From contig CP150555.1 in assembly GCA_049487715.1 (NCBI GenBank), positions 248,001 to 312,000 on the forward strand: a DNA stretch of 64,000 bases, given 5' to 3'. Origin of the DNA: Pycnococcus provasolii. Taxonomy: Eukaryota > Chlorophyta > Pseudoscourfieldiophyceae > Pseudoscourfieldiales. Positions 46,566-56,908 of this stretch are shown here, one piece after another. The notes below the pieces were generated by a model. The model did not search any database. It worked only from the letters and a program-made list of their open reading frames with translations, and was not told the origin of the DNA. Position 1 is the stretch's first letter. Each line of letters starts with the position of its first letter. The position numbers were made by a program, and so were the translations under genes.

Positions 46566-46601
46566 AGGGGTTAGGGTAGAGGTTAGGGTTAGTAGGGTTC
46601 G
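46566..46601 (+). promoter_or_regulatory. TTAGGG motifs upstream of J-domain gene
   Basis: GGGGTTAGGGTAGAGGTTAG and AGTAGGG follow one another within 36 bp, about 70-105 bp before the ATG at 46672. The orientation relative to the gene is the same as at 27557. Function inferred by recurrence. Confidence 0.45.
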
Positions 46602-46671
46602 GGTTTCCTGTTGTTTTCGTCCTGTTTGTTTTTTTCCTCATTTCTGCCGTTACTGGTTCTCATTCCCACCC

Positions 46672-47751
46672 ATGACTGAGTCTGAGTCTGAGGCTGAGGC
46701 CACGCGTATGGCGTCTCCTTCTCAGCCTGCTCCTCATTCAAATTCTGCTCAGGGTGCGCGTGCGCGTGCGTCGCGTGTTGCCGAAGCGTTACGAAAACGT
46801 CGCAATCATTCTTCCTCTATTCCACCGCTCCACTCCGATACACCTCCTTCTTCTTCTTCGGCTCATTCCTCTTCTCATCACGGTCAGAAACAGGGTCAGG
46901 GTCCGAAGATACCGTCGTTCTCAGGACGCGAAGACTTCTATGAGACGCTACAACTCAATCACGCTACAACGCCGTTAACGTCGTATTCAGCCAGAGATAT
47001 TGCCGCGGCGTACAGACGTGTCGCTGTTAAGGTACACCCTGACAAAATCAGCGCGGACGCGTCACTTGATGAAAGAACGAAGAGCTTGGCGCTCTTCCAC
47101 AAGGCGACGGAAGCATACCGCATCCTGAGCGACGATACCCTGAGACAGGCGTATGATGCCGCGAGGAGCGAAAGGGAACAAGTAGGCAACGACGCAACGG
47201 CCACCACCACGATGACGACAGGAGATACCGGACGATCGACCAGATCCTCGGACCAGACCCTCGTATCAAAGACCACCACGACGTCGGACTACAGCTCGTT
47301 CCAGTCATTTATGTGCGAGCAGTTTGGCGACGACTACGCGCAAAGACTGCGCACGTACGAAAAGACGCTCGAGGAGGCACGCGCTAAGGCTGCATCTTTG
47401 CTCGAGTCTGCAGACCCGGAGGAGCGGCGCGCCCAGCTCGCCAAGTTGAAGGCGGAGCAGGCTCGTAAGGCGAGACTGCGGCGCATCGCCGCCGAGCAGA
47501 CGCGCGACAACGCCGCGTGGGAGATGCGTGCGCACGTCGTACGTGCCCGTGAGGAGAAGGAGGTTCGCGAGCGCGCCAACGAGGTGCGCCGCAAGCAGTT
47601 CATCGAGGAGGCGTTCTTTGCGGATGCAAAGTCGCGCGCCGACGCGCGCGCGGAGGAGCAGCGCCGAGCAAAACAACGCGAGGAAAACAGCAAGCGCGCG
47701 CAGACTGTCGCCGCCGCCGTCGCCGCCGCATCCGCATCCGTCGACGCGTAG
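46672..47751 (+). CDS. J-domain (DnaJ/Hsp40) protein
   Basis: A 359-residue Hsp70 co-chaperone of the type with a J-domain only (class C). After a Ser/Ala-rich, His-containing N-terminus, the J-domain runs from about residue 87 to 165: DFYETLQLNHAT, DIAAAYRRVAVKVHPDK with the HPD motif that stimulates Hsp70 ATPase, and FHKATEAYRILSDDTLRQAY. An 18-residue insertion lies in helix I-II. After a Thr-rich linker, a highly charged helix (EERRAQLAKLKAEQARKARL onward) fills the C-terminus, which ends in an Ala run. The start is the first ATG after stop-free but non-protein-like upstream sequence containing the TTAGGG motifs. The client or compartment is unknown. Helix composition recalls DNAJC17-type spliceosomal proteins, but no RRM is present. 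Confidence 0.88.
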   Translation: MTESESEAEATRMASPSQPAPHSNSAQGARARASRVAEALRKRRNHSSSIPPLHSDTPPSSSSAHSSSHHGQKQGQGPKIPSFSGREDFYETLQLNHATTPLTSYSARDIAAAYRRVAVKVHPDKISADASLDERTKSLALFHKATEAYRILSDDTLRQAYDAARSEREQVGNDATATTTMTTGDTGRSTRSSDQTLVSKTTTTSDYSSFQSFMCEQFGDDYAQRLRTYEKTLEEARAKAASLLESADPEERRAQLAKLKAEQARKARLRRIAAEQTRDNAAWEMRAHVVRAREEKEVRERANEVRRKQFIEEAFFADAKSRADARAEEQRRAKQREENSKRAQTVAAAVAAASASVDA

Positions 47752-47990
47752 AGCTGGGAACTTTCTTGTGCATCATATCATGTAACTGCAGTATATTGTT
47801 GAGTACTCACGTGGACATCATCGTCGCGGCTGCTATGGCTACGATAACGTTAAGCATAAAATGGGCACTCCACGTCCCCCCCGCCGCCGATGATAATTGG
47901 GGTCGGGGATAAAATATAAAATATTATAATTGCTCCTCACACCCGCCCCACCATAACTATCAATTAAGTGAAATTACCCTTCCGTGATTG

Positions 47991-50288
47991 ATGGCGGCGT
48001 CATCATCGTCTTCGCGTACAGCCCAAAGCAGTACTCAGGCTCACTACTTCTACCCGCCGGAGTCCGAGTACGAGGGCGAGTCTTCAGAGTCTTCCCCTTT
48101 GTCCGACCGGAAAGGCGGTGATGCTCGTGACGATGTTGATGTCAACGGGGAAGAAGCCCATCTGCGCCAATCTGAGCCGCGTGTTAGCAATTCTGGCATG
48201 CAAAGGCGCGAAGGAGACGCCGGAAACGCCGTGGTAATTCCTGGTCCTTCTTCTGCGCCTCTTCCTTCGGCTTCATCGTTACCAGGTGGAGGAGGAGTGT
48301 TTCCACCATCGCCATCTTCGGGGGGTGGTCCATTAATGTCGAACGAACGAGAAGAACGTGCATCGTCCGATCCACATCATCATCACCATCACCACCATGG
48401 AGCGCGCCTCGTTGGCGTCGGCGCGCACGGAAGACCCCTGCTCGCACGATCGCCGTCGTCCGTTGCTGTGGCGTCGCCACGATCAATCGCCGAGCAGCAG
48501 CAGCAGCACGACGATGATAATACCACCACCAATAATAATGACGCAGCAGCAAAAAAGACTCCTCCTAATTCTAATGGATGGTGGGGTGAGCCGCTGCACG
48601 CTCGTGGTGTTGCCGGGATGGCAAGCGCGAACGACCAAAATGGAGCAGAGAACGGAGGAGGAGGAGGAGGAGCAACACACCTTACCACGCAGACACACAA
48701 CGACGACGACGACGACGACGATGGTGAAAAGCACCACCACCACCTCCTCACCACTCAGATGATTGTGCCGCGACCTGCACGTGAGGTGGGCTATCGCGCA
48801 CTCAGCGGGAGGCGTGTACGCAAAAATACGTACGTGTTGACTACACCCGCAGCCACCTCGCGACGGCGACAGCGCGTCGAGGAAGATGAGCTCGACAACA
48901 ACAACAAGAAGAACAACAACACAATCGACCTGCCCACGAATCGCAGTGAGGTGGAGAAGCGATGGTCGAACTTCGGATCCATACCCGCGCAGCCACTACG
49001 AGACCAACCCGTTCCTGGAGGTCCGAAATTTACGTACGAAGTCTCAAGCTTCCAGCGCCGCATTTTCGAGGATCCATGGCGCAAGCCGAAGGTCGTTCGT
49101 CAAAATGAGCATGAAATGGCGCGCTTCGGATTTCTGATTGGCGGCGCAGAGGGGACCGTGTTCGACGCGCCTTTCCTCTGGATCCAGCTGATGCTCTGCC
49201 TCCTGATTGCAGCCGCCACGCTTGTCATTGTGTACGTCTACGAGACAAACATTGGCATGTACAAGGACTACGTCTGGGAGGAGCGCGACATCATTGCGGT
49301 GTTCGAGCATCTCACCGAACTCAAGGTGATTGCGGGATTGACGGACAGCTTCGTTGACCTCGCGGCATTCCTGCTTGGCATGTACCTCGACAAGCAGGTG
49401 GACATCTGGTGGGAGCTTCGACACGACACGATGCAGGAGCTCATCAACATCATCTCGTCGCAGTGCATGCGAGCGAGCGTCTACTTCCCGCAGCAGACGC
49501 CGACGAGCCAAGCGAACAAGGAGCTCCTTCTCCGGTATGGGACACTTAGCCTTGCGCTATTCTGGCGTGATGCGCATGAGGTGGATGCATGGGACAAGCG
49601 CACGCGAAAAAAGTTCCACCTGGACGACCTCGATGATCTTGTCAACGAGGGCTTGATGACGGAGAGGGAGCGTGAGCTTCTCATGAAATGTCCAGTCAAA
49701 AGCCAGGTGGTGTGGACGTGGATTGGCTCGCTTTGGACGAAGTGGATCCTCGACGGGCGGCTGCCAGACGCAAGCCACGAGATGCAGTCAGATCTCTGCG
49801 GCGAGTGCGAAAAGGCTGCAGATCGGATCAGGAGCATGCTCGCGCGAATCAACACGCAGTTTCCGCTGACATACACGCACCTGCTCGTGAGTATCACGAA
49901 GGTGCTCATCTTCACGAATGCTGTAATCTGCGGTTACGTCAGCGCGATTGCGATTATCGGCCACTACTGGTATTGGGTCGCCGTACAATTCGTGAACCTG
50001 ATCCTGCTCACCGTCTTTTACCAGGGAATCTTGCACATTTACCCCGCAATCGTCAACCCGTTCTGCGACAACGTGAGCGACTTCTCCTGGAAACTATTCC
50101 ACGCTCGCACGGTGAATCAGTGCCGCAGCTTCTTCGCGGCGGGCGAGAAACCGCCGTACGTGGTGGCAGACCTGGACGACGGTGAAGATGTGCCGGAGGG
50201 CATGCGGCGTCACCCTGCTCAGATGCCCCCGCAGTTGCCAATCGTGCAAATATCATCGACTCGCATGAAGCTGTTTGGAAATCAATAA
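47991..50288 (+). CDS. bestrophin-family anion channel-like protein
   Basis: A 765-residue protein. The first 370 residues are disordered: Ser/Gly-rich, with His and Asp runs. Then comes a membrane core with about four to five hydrophobic helices: IQLMLCLLIAAATLVIVYVY, SFVDLAAFLLGMYLDKQ, LLVSITKVLIFTNAVICGYV and VAVQFVNLILLTVFYQGIL. The stretch between helices 2 and 3 follows the bestrophin order: WWELRHD, LLLRYGTLSLALFWR, NEGLMTERERELL, VVWTWIGSLWTKW, and FPLTYTHLLVSI. The C-terminal FARTVNQC-like segment and Asp-rich tail also fit. Bestrophins are chloride/bicarbonate channels; algal members sit in plasma or thylakoid membranes and feed carbon concentration. That function is inference for this gene. 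The start is the ATG at 47991, one codon after the frame opens. Confidence 0.82.
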   Translation: MAASSSSSRTAQSSTQAHYFYPPESEYEGESSESSPLSDRKGGDARDDVDVNGEEAHLRQSEPRVSNSGMQRREGDAGNAVVIPGPSSAPLPSASSLPGGGGVFPPSPSSGGGPLMSNEREERASSDPHHHHHHHHGARLVGVGAHGRPLLARSPSSVAVASPRSIAEQQQQHDDDNTTTNNNDAAAKKTPPNSNGWWGEPLHARGVAGMASANDQNGAENGGGGGGATHLTTQTHNDDDDDDDGEKHHHHLLTTQMIVPRPAREVGYRALSGRRVRKNTYVLTTPAATSRRRQRVEEDELDNNNKKNNNTIDLPTNRSEVEKRWSNFGSIPAQPLRDQPVPGGPKFTYEVSSFQRRIFEDPWRKPKVVRQNEHEMARFGFLIGGAEGTVFDAPFLWIQLMLCLLIAAATLVIVYVYETNIGMYKDYVWEERDIIAVFEHLTELKVIAGLTDSFVDLAAFLLGMYLDKQVDIWWELRHDTMQELINIISSQCMRASVYFPQQTPTSQANKELLLRYGTLSLALFWRDAHEVDAWDKRTRKKFHLDDLDDLVNEGLMTERERELLMKCPVKSQVVWTWIGSLWTKWILDGRLPDASHEMQSDLCGECEKAADRIRSMLARINTQFPLTYTHLLVSITKVLIFTNAVICGYVSAIAIIGHYWYWVAVQFVNLILLTVFYQGILHIYPAIVNPFCDNVSDFSWKLFHARTVNQCRSFFAAGEKPPYVVADLDDGEDVPEGMRRHPAQMPPQLPIVQISSTRMKLFGNQ

Positions 50289-50699
50289 TCAATAGATGAG
50301 GCATGTGTAAACGATTGCAAAAATGAAAATCTGTTGCTGTTATTTTTACACGGCAGGCTCGAGGCCTGCGGCAACCACCATCTCCTCGAGCTCCTCGAGC
50401 TCCATCCATCATCGTCTCAATGCTACTCTCGAGCTCGTCCCTACGTGCCTACAAATCCTCAAGAAGGCTTAGGTCGTTGCCTGCGGCAGTCATCTCGTCG
50501 TCAAGCTTTTGCATGGCAACCTCAGCTTCCGGAAACCTTACCAAACCTCCGGCCATTTATTAGGTTGTCTGAATTGGGAAAATGGAAATCGGGATCCCTC
50601 GGCGGACCGAAAGATCACCACTGGATTTAGACACTACGACAAAGTCTCTAGAATACAATAATAGACTTACTCTATTTCATAACTTATGTAACTTCAAAC
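50289..50699. other. intergenic region, convergent gene ends
   Basis: About 410 bp between two converging stop codons. It contains a palindrome-like GAGCTCCTCGAGCTC-type run near 50390 and no gene that I can support. Confidence 0.5.
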
Positions 50700-53600
50700 T
50701 TATGCACTCGGTGGACACGCGTGTGCAAGGGAGTGCAAAAATCGACGCAGGCTCGAGCGGCCCTTGAACAGGTTCTGACGACCGATCCTCTCGTTCGCGA
50801 CGTGAGGGCTGTCTGTGCTCTGTCCGAGCGGAAAGTGCAGAGCTGGGCAGAACATCGCCTTCTCAAGCAAATATGTCACCGGCATGGTGCCGCCCTCGCG
50901 CACAAAAAGAACCTCGCGTCCCCACTCAGCCTCCAGCGCGCCCTTCGCAGCCTGGTAAAATTTGTTCGACGGATCGCCGAGCCACCACATGCCCGTGTTG
51001 TGGATTGTCACAGAAACGCGATTGTCGCCTCCGAGGCGCGCAAATGCGTCGCGAATGTGCTGCTCGAAACTGCTGGACACGGATTCGGGCGTCTGATCGG
51101 GGACGAAGCGAATCGAAACCTTGCCAACTGCCTTGCATGGGATGACGGAGAAACGAGTTGGACCAAATTTGCGCCACGCGCTGTTTGCACCGTGCACAGA
51201 TTCGTCACCGGCTGGTGAAGGGTCCCTATCCCTGCGATCTTGCACAGTCTCAGCCTCAGCTTGTGGCAATTCAATGTCGACGATACTCATGCTGGGCTCG
51301 CACCACCTTGCACGCAGCACCTCGCCAGCGCCGCACGCACAAAGGGCAGGAACGCCGATGGACTGCCGGTACAGCTCCGTGTCAAAAATGCCGGGTGCGT
51401 CGCAGCCATGCAGAGCACTCGCGGATGACGTTGACACACCGTCGTAGATTCCTCGCACAGCCAGCCGAGGACCGTCGTTTCCGCGATCGTCTGAGTAGAG
51501 GGTGCTCAGCACCTTCACGAGGTCCCTCATGGGCTCGCTGAACGCACCGCCGTCGTTCCCGCTGTGCAAATCCTTCTCTGGCCCACTCACCTCCACGGAG
51601 ATTGTCATCATGCCGCGCATTCCCCACGTCAGGCACGGCTGCGTGTCGTTCAGCCACAGAGTGTTGGAGATTAGCACAACGTCCGTGGATGTTCCGAGGA
51701 TGGCTCGCGCCTCTGGGCTTTTAATCGCCTCGTCAAACCCTCCCGAGCCATTCTCCTCCTCGCCCTCCAGCACGAATGTCACGTTGCATGGTAGACGACT
51801 GCCCGACGACGAGCACTCGTCGAGCACCTCGCGGAGCGCAAACACCATCGCGAGGATTGGGCCCTTGTTGTCTGTCGCACCGCGGCCATACAGATAGCCA
51901 TTGATCGAGCTGAGTTCCCAAGGCGGCGTTCGCCAGTCATTCTCAAGAGCCGGCTGAACGTCGTAGTGGCCGTAGAAGCAAAGCGTTGGCAAATCCGGGT
52001 CACATCCGACGCGACCGAGCACAATGGGATTGCGCTCGTCACCCGTCAGCGGGTTTGGAGGAGGGTTCAGCAACTGTACCTGAGCACCGAGCTTCCTCTC
52101 GAGCAGCTCGAGAAGAAACGACGCGGCGGCCAGGCAGCTCGAGCGACGCATTCCACCAACGCTCACGGAGCGGATCGCGACGAACGGGCGAAGCTCCGCC
52201 TCCATCTCCGCGTCGTAGCATCGAACCTCGGGACCGTTGCCCATCTTGACCGAAGCTGAAGGTACCGACAGCGCGCGAGCAATTCCGCCAATCTCTGCAC
52301 GATGACGCTTGGCGGCACGCATCGGTGTGACAATGTTGCCTTCTCCTTCTTCTCCTTCTTCTCCTTCTTCTTCTTCGTCGTCGACCCCCATGCATCCGCC
52401 GTGGAGAGAAAGGCATCGTATGGTGCCGTCCGCGGTACCGCAGCATATGAACGAAGCTCCTCGAGACGACGAGCACACTGACAGGCTGAGCAAACCAAGA
52501 CGCTCGGGCGGAAAGGTTGCTAAAGACGACGCCGTGGATGGATTAAAGCCTGACTTGAGCGGCCAGACGTCGAGTCGGTTCACAACCTTAAAATTCCGCC
52601 AGAGCAGCACGCACCCGTCGTCGCCGCAGGATGCGAAGGAGGAACCCTTGCCAGGTAGCGCACAAAGCCCCAACACGTGACCGCAGTGAGCCTGCAGGCT
52701 TGAGACGCAGCTTCGCAGATTGACATCCCAAACTCGAATCGTGGAGTCGGCAGAACCACTGAGCACGTGAACATCGTTCTCGTCGCGAGTGGGTACGGAG
52801 CAGAGGCAAAGTACAGCACCGCGATGGCCGTACAGAACGCTCGCGCATCGCATGAGCGTTTGTTGACGCGCATCGCCATGTTCCATCTCGTACTCCCAAA
52901 CGAGCACGTGACCGTCTCCGCCACCGGATACGATCATTGGCATGCGGCTGCCGTTCACGAAAAGCGTCGCAAACACAGCCGCGCAGTGGCGATAATAGCC
53001 CGTGTCACCATGTGCCCCCGCTGTCGCGGCTGGCACTGCACGAACGAACGGCGTACCTGGACGTGCGGGTGTCGAATGCGTTGAAATTGGAGTTTGCACC
53101 GCCCGTCCTGCAATCACCGACACGTGTTCATCAACCTGGAGGAGAGGGATGGTGCACGGTCCACCGGGCAGTGGACACCGAATTCCCGCCGGAGAAGTCA
53201 TCGATCGTTCCAAATCCAGATTGCCGTGATCGAAGAGATCGTGCATGTCGTACAGGTGCACGCTTCCGTCCATGAGACCGATCGCGACGCGGTTGCCATG
53301 CGCAGCAAGTGAGAGGATGTCACCCGTCTGCTTCGGCAGTTGGACGCTGCAAGTGCACCGCGCATTCGCCGCACCACTTTTGATATCCCACTGCTTGATC
53401 GTTCGCCCAGCACAGCTCAGCAGGCTCCCGTCGTCGTCGGTCACCGCCAGGCCAAGAATCGCGCGCCTGTGTCCAAACAATTTTGCGATGCACTCGAGCT
53501 TCACGATGTCCCACGCGCGAATTGAGGCATCCGACGCGCCTGAGTAGAGAACGCCAGATCGCGACGACAAGGCTGTCACGCCGCTATCGTGCTTGGAGAG

Positions 53601-54779
53601 GATGTGCGTGCTGTCCGTGCCAATGGCACTCGCCATTCCGCCGACAGCGCTGTTGCTGCCAGCGCCAATGCACGAGGATGGCATGAGCACGCACTTGCCT
53701 GGCACCTCGCAGGCGCGAAGAGACTGCATGGCACGTCCGACGAGAGTGCGTGACGCGACGGAGTCGGCAGACGTTCCCAAGATTGGCGAAAGCAGCGCGT
53801 CAATCACGGAACCACATTTGCTGCGCGTGACCACGAGCGCATGCTGCGGTGCAACCGCAACCCAGTCACTGGAATGCGACGTGACGGGCTCGGACGCGAC
53901 GATGCACGCCTTGGATCTTCTGTCCTGGCGCGTGAAGCCGTGCTCCTTGGTGGACTCGTTTTGTTTTCCGAAGCTCGTCCCGAGCGCGTAGTACAGCGAC
54001 GCGCACTTCGCGCTGTCTTGGCTGGCATACCGCGTGGCGATGAGGCACGAGCCGTCACTCATGCAGAAGTTCAGCAGGCTCACGTTTCCGTCGGCACCCG
54101 GCGGTATTCCCGCGGCGTCATCCGCCGCCTCCTGCTCCCTTCCCATGGACGTGACGATGGCGATAACCTTCTCCACACACGACAGGAGCTCTTGTGGCGA
54201 CCTCGCTCTCGTGTTCCAGTCGTGCGTGCCGTCGTACAGTTGGTTCAGGAACAGCGCAAAGCACACGGCGGAGTCCGAGTGAAAGCTGTGAACGAGCTCG
54301 TACACGCCATCGGACAGCGTGTCGAGCAGCTTGCGCCGCATTCGTTGGAAGCGCGCCACACCTCCGTTGTGCATCCACATGTACCTCCCACACCCGAACG
54401 GGTGACAGTTCGTCTCGCTGACTGGTATTCCGGGGTACGCGGCTCTGACGTGCGCGAAGAGGAGCGAGCTTTCAATCTTCTCGCACAGCTTCGTGAGGTT
54501 GCAGTTGTTCCACGCGGGCGCCGTGGATGTGAAAATGCACGGCGAGATGTCATCCTTGTTATTTTGGGAGGTGCCGTCTCCAGAGCCCCCCGAGGTGGAA
54601 TCCGAAGAAGGCTTGTACCACCCGATACCGAATCCGTCCGCGTTGAGCGAGCCTGGCAGGCCGATGGACTGCACGCGTTCGTTCGCGGAGTACGACTGCA
54701 CCAAGATGGAGTGCTTGGGCTTCGTGACGAGGTCACTGGCGAGGCGACGCGGGCCCAGGTACGCCATGAGGCGGCACAT
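50700..54779 (-). CDS. Dug3-Dug2 fusion: GATase II + WD40 + M20 peptidase
   Basis: One 1,359-residue frame joins two proteins that are separate in yeast. Residues 1-330 are a class II glutamine amidotransferase of the Dug3 type: MCRLMAYLGPRRLASDLVTK places the nucleophile Cys at position 2, followed by NADGFGIGWYKP and FAHVRAAYPG. Residues about 390-800 are WD40 repeats (GVLYSGASDASIRAWDIVK, HVLSGSADSTIRVWDVNLRS). Residues about 855-1,350 are an M20 metallopeptidase: LCFYGHYDVQPALENDW, GRGATDNKGP, EGEEENGSGG and DLHSGNDGG carry the metal and catalytic residues. Yeast Dug2 has exactly the WD40-M20 order, and Dug2-Dug3 cleaves glutathione into Glu and Cys-Gly. A glutathione-turnover role in the cytosol is therefore likely. 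The start ATG leaves Cys2 after Met removal, as the mechanism needs. Confidence 0.93.
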   Translation of the reverse strand: MCRLMAYLGPRRLASDLVTKPKHSILVQSYSANERVQSIGLPGSLNADGFGIGWYKPSSDSTSGGSGDGTSQNNKDDISPCIFTSTAPAWNNCNLTKLCEKIESSLLFAHVRAAYPGIPVSETNCHPFGCGRYMWMHNGGVARFQRMRRKLLDTLSDGVYELVHSFHSDSAVCFALFLNQLYDGTHDWNTRARSPQELLSCVEKVIAIVTSMGREQEAADDAAGIPPGADGNVSLLNFCMSDGSCLIATRYASQDSAKCASLYYALGTSFGKQNESTKEHGFTRQDRRSKACIVASEPVTSHSSDWVAVAPQHALVVTRSKCGSVIDALLSPILGTSADSVASRTLVGRAMQSLRACEVPGKCVLMPSSCIGAGSNSAVGGMASAIGTDSTHILSKHDSGVTALSSRSGVLYSGASDASIRAWDIVKLECIAKLFGHRRAILGLAVTDDDGSLLSCAGRTIKQWDIKSGAANARCTCSVQLPKQTGDILSLAAHGNRVAIGLMDGSVHLYDMHDLFDHGNLDLERSMTSPAGIRCPLPGGPCTIPLLQVDEHVSVIAGRAVQTPISTHSTPARPGTPFVRAVPAATAGAHGDTGYYRHCAAVFATLFVNGSRMPMIVSGGGDGHVLVWEYEMEHGDARQQTLMRCASVLYGHRGAVLCLCSVPTRDENDVHVLSGSADSTIRVWDVNLRSCVSSLQAHCGHVLGLCALPGKGSSFASCGDDGCVLLWRNFKVVNRLDVWPLKSGFNPSTASSLATFPPERLGLLSLSVCSSSRGASFICCGTADGTIRCLSLHGGCMGVDDEEEEGEEGEEGEGNIVTPMRAAKRHRAEIGGIARALSVPSASVKMGNGPEVRCYDAEMEAELRPFVAIRSVSVGGMRRSSCLAAASFLLELLERKLGAQVQLLNPPPNPLTGDERNPIVLGRVGCDPDLPTLCFYGHYDVQPALENDWRTPPWELSSINGYLYGRGATDNKGPILAMVFALREVLDECSSSGSRLPCNVTFVLEGEEENGSGGFDEAIKSPEARAILGTSTDVVLISNTLWLNDTQPCLTWGMRGMMTISVEVSGPEKDLHSGNDGGAFSEPMRDLVKVLSTLYSDDRGNDGPRLAVRGIYDGVSTSSASALHGCDAPGIFDTELYRQSIGVPALCACGAGEVLRARWCEPSMSIVDIELPQAEAETVQDRRDRDPSPAGDESVHGANSAWRKFGPTRFSVIPCKAVGKVSIRFVPDQTPESVSSSFEQHIRDAFARLGGDNRVSVTIHNTGMWWLGDPSNKFYQAAKGALEAEWGREVLFVREGGTMPVTYLLEKAMFCPALHFPLGQSTDSPHVANERIGRQNLFKGRSSLRRFLHSLAHACPPSA

Positions 54780-55353
54780 GATAGACTAGACTGTGACGAA
54801 TGCGAGGGATGAGAATGAAACCGAATAAGAAACACGGCCGGCCGCCTGAAACAGGAGGATTCCACTCAGACTGGCAGATGGTTTGATGCAGAGCAGAGGG
54901 GATTTATTTGGGGGAGATTTTTTCAATAATTGGGCACTCCCTTGGAGAGAGAGGCACTCCCCCAACTAATTTCACATAATTTCACATTTATTCCTCATTC
55001 GTCCCGCTCGTCCTTCGTCCCGAATTCATAGTATGTAGTTATGTACTACCTTTAGACGAGAATCGCCATGGAGAAGTCACGTGATACCCAGTGATACCGT
55101 CGACGGATCACGTGAACTGCTCACCTTAACTTGCCTATCATACCAGGTCAAAGAAGGGTGGGAAAATGAGGGAAAACAAATAACTTTACCTTTAGGGCAA
55201 CCGCCACCGGATCACCTCATCCCCCTCACCGCGTTTCTCTCAATCAACAGGTCAGGAATCTCAACTGAGGGAGGCTCGTGGAAGGTCCACTCAGGTGGTC
55301 CATTAGATGGATAAATTCATGTGAATATTCAATCTGACCTTATTATGTAAGTT
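54780..55353. other. intergenic region upstream of the Dug fusion
   Basis: About 570 bp. It holds the promoter of the Dug3-Dug2 gene, including an inverted pair of G-boxes, and the 3' flank of the kelch gene. GCACTCCC occurs twice near 54933-54960. No gene seen. Confidence 0.5.
55077..55115. promoter_or_regulatory. inverted pair of CACGTG (G-box/E-box) sites
   Basis: TCACGTGAT (55077-55085) and ATCACGTGA (55107-55115) are exact inverted copies around a central GTCGAC. They lie about 300 bp upstream of the Dug fusion start. CACGTG is bound by bHLH and bZIP factors in plants and fungi. A palindromic pair suggests a dimeric binding site; untested. Confidence 0.4.
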
Positions 55354-56908
55354 TTACAAGAGGCGCATTCTACGCACGCGGAATGTCTCCCGCCCGGCGC
55401 ATCCCACGGCATAGATGGCGCCTTCATGAGGAGCAGCGAGCAGGCTCACGTTGCAAGCGAGCGGCATGCACGGCGGTGTCAACTGAACCTTCGCGTTCGC
55501 AGACGTCGCATTCTCCATCGCAGAGAGCCGCTGGCATGACATAGCATCAACCGACAGAAACTCCTCGTCACCCTCGCCAAAGCGTCTTCGGACGACGCCG
55601 CGGTTGCCGCCAAAGACGCAAAGCACGCCGCCGTCGTGAGCGTTGGGCCAAAGAATAGCCATCTGAGCATCGCACCGACTCGCGCAGAATTCCTTCTGCG
55701 ATGCCGTCCAAGTCACATCAGCAAATAGCTTACCTTCGTACATGTCAGTACGGTGCACTTGAACGTTTGCCATCCAAATATTCGCACCTGATGCAGGAGC
55801 ACCAAATTTCGGGATCTACCAACAGGTGGTTGGCCTCGCATCCGCCGTGCAGGTACACACGAAATTGCCCAGAGGTGGTGCGGCGACAACACATTGCGCA
55901 TCTCACAATACAGCCTGGATTTCGCATCGTGGCGGGCATGTCTGCGAAGGTCGTTTCTGCTCCCACCGAGTCGTTGTCGAGCAACTTTAGTCTCACGACA
56001 AGCAGGTGAAAAGCCATCCCAAACTCGATGGCAGTACGCAAGTTATGAATACGACAATGATCGATTCTCGCGCCATTCGAATCCACGTCGAATTTCTTCG
56101 GCGAGGTGACTCCAAAGAATGCGTACGCGCCACTTGCGCAGCTCGGATGCCAACAACTGCCGTAACGCCTCGGGTGGCCGTAGATCCAGCCTTCTAGCAT
56201 GTCTGGACTTTCGTGAGGGTTGTCACGTTCGTCTTCCAAGTATTCGAAATCCAATGGACTGTCCTCTGGATCTTCTATGAGCTCTGTCCACTCCATCTTC
56301 ACGGCATCGAATACCCACAGGTCACCGAGTGGTTTCATACTCCAGTTCTGCCCGCCGTGAAGGAGCCACACCTCGCGCTTGTCTTCGTCGAGCGTTACCT
56401 TGCACGACGCATGGTGGAAGCGCGCACACGGTGCATCTTCCATTTCCATGTACAGGCACGTCCAGCTCGCGCGTGCTGGTATCACGACCTGATTATTTTG
56501 CACATCCAACTCCATTATCCACGTGTCGTCCACGCGTGCGCCTCTCCCGTGTAGGCCCCCGTACAGCAAGAGCACGACGCGATTTGGGTTGACTCGTAGA
56601 GCAACGAGGTCCGCCTCACTGCAAGGTTCTGGCCATTCCGCCCCTTCGCTTTGCATGACGCGTGTCCAAGTTGAGTTTGCGAAGACCCAAAGCTGGTCGT
56701 TCGGTTGTCTGTTGTAGTTGCCAACCCCTCCAAACACGGCAATGGTACCATGCTTTTCGTCGAGCAGGCAGCTCGCCGCGCCTTGGATCGTGTCAGGGTG
56801 TTGTGAAGAGGTGGTGTCTTCACTGATGTCATCGTCGACGTGTATTGTTTTGAGAGTTTCCGCCTGGATTGCCAAGTCTTTTGCAGTTTGTTTGGTGCTA
56901 TCCATCAT
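55354..56908 (-). CDS. kelch-repeat protein interrupted by a frameshift
   Basis: Two overlapping frames form one kelch protein. The first (56908 to 55745, 387 residues) has kelch blades AVFGGVGNYNRQPNDQLWVF, LLLYGGLHGRGARVDDTWIM and VWLLHGGQNWSMKPLGDLWV. The last one, VYLHGGCEANHLLVDPE, breaks off into an unlike tail. The second frame (to 55354) continues the blade at once: GAPASGANIWMANVQVHRTD, then AILWPNAHDGGVLCVFGGNR. The change of frame lies near GAAATTTGG at about 55807; removing one base there would restore a typical blade. A real frameshift mutation, a sequencing error or a very short intron could explain it. The whole has about 500 residues and five to six blades. Function is unknown; kelch propellers usually bind proteins. 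Confidence 0.75.
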
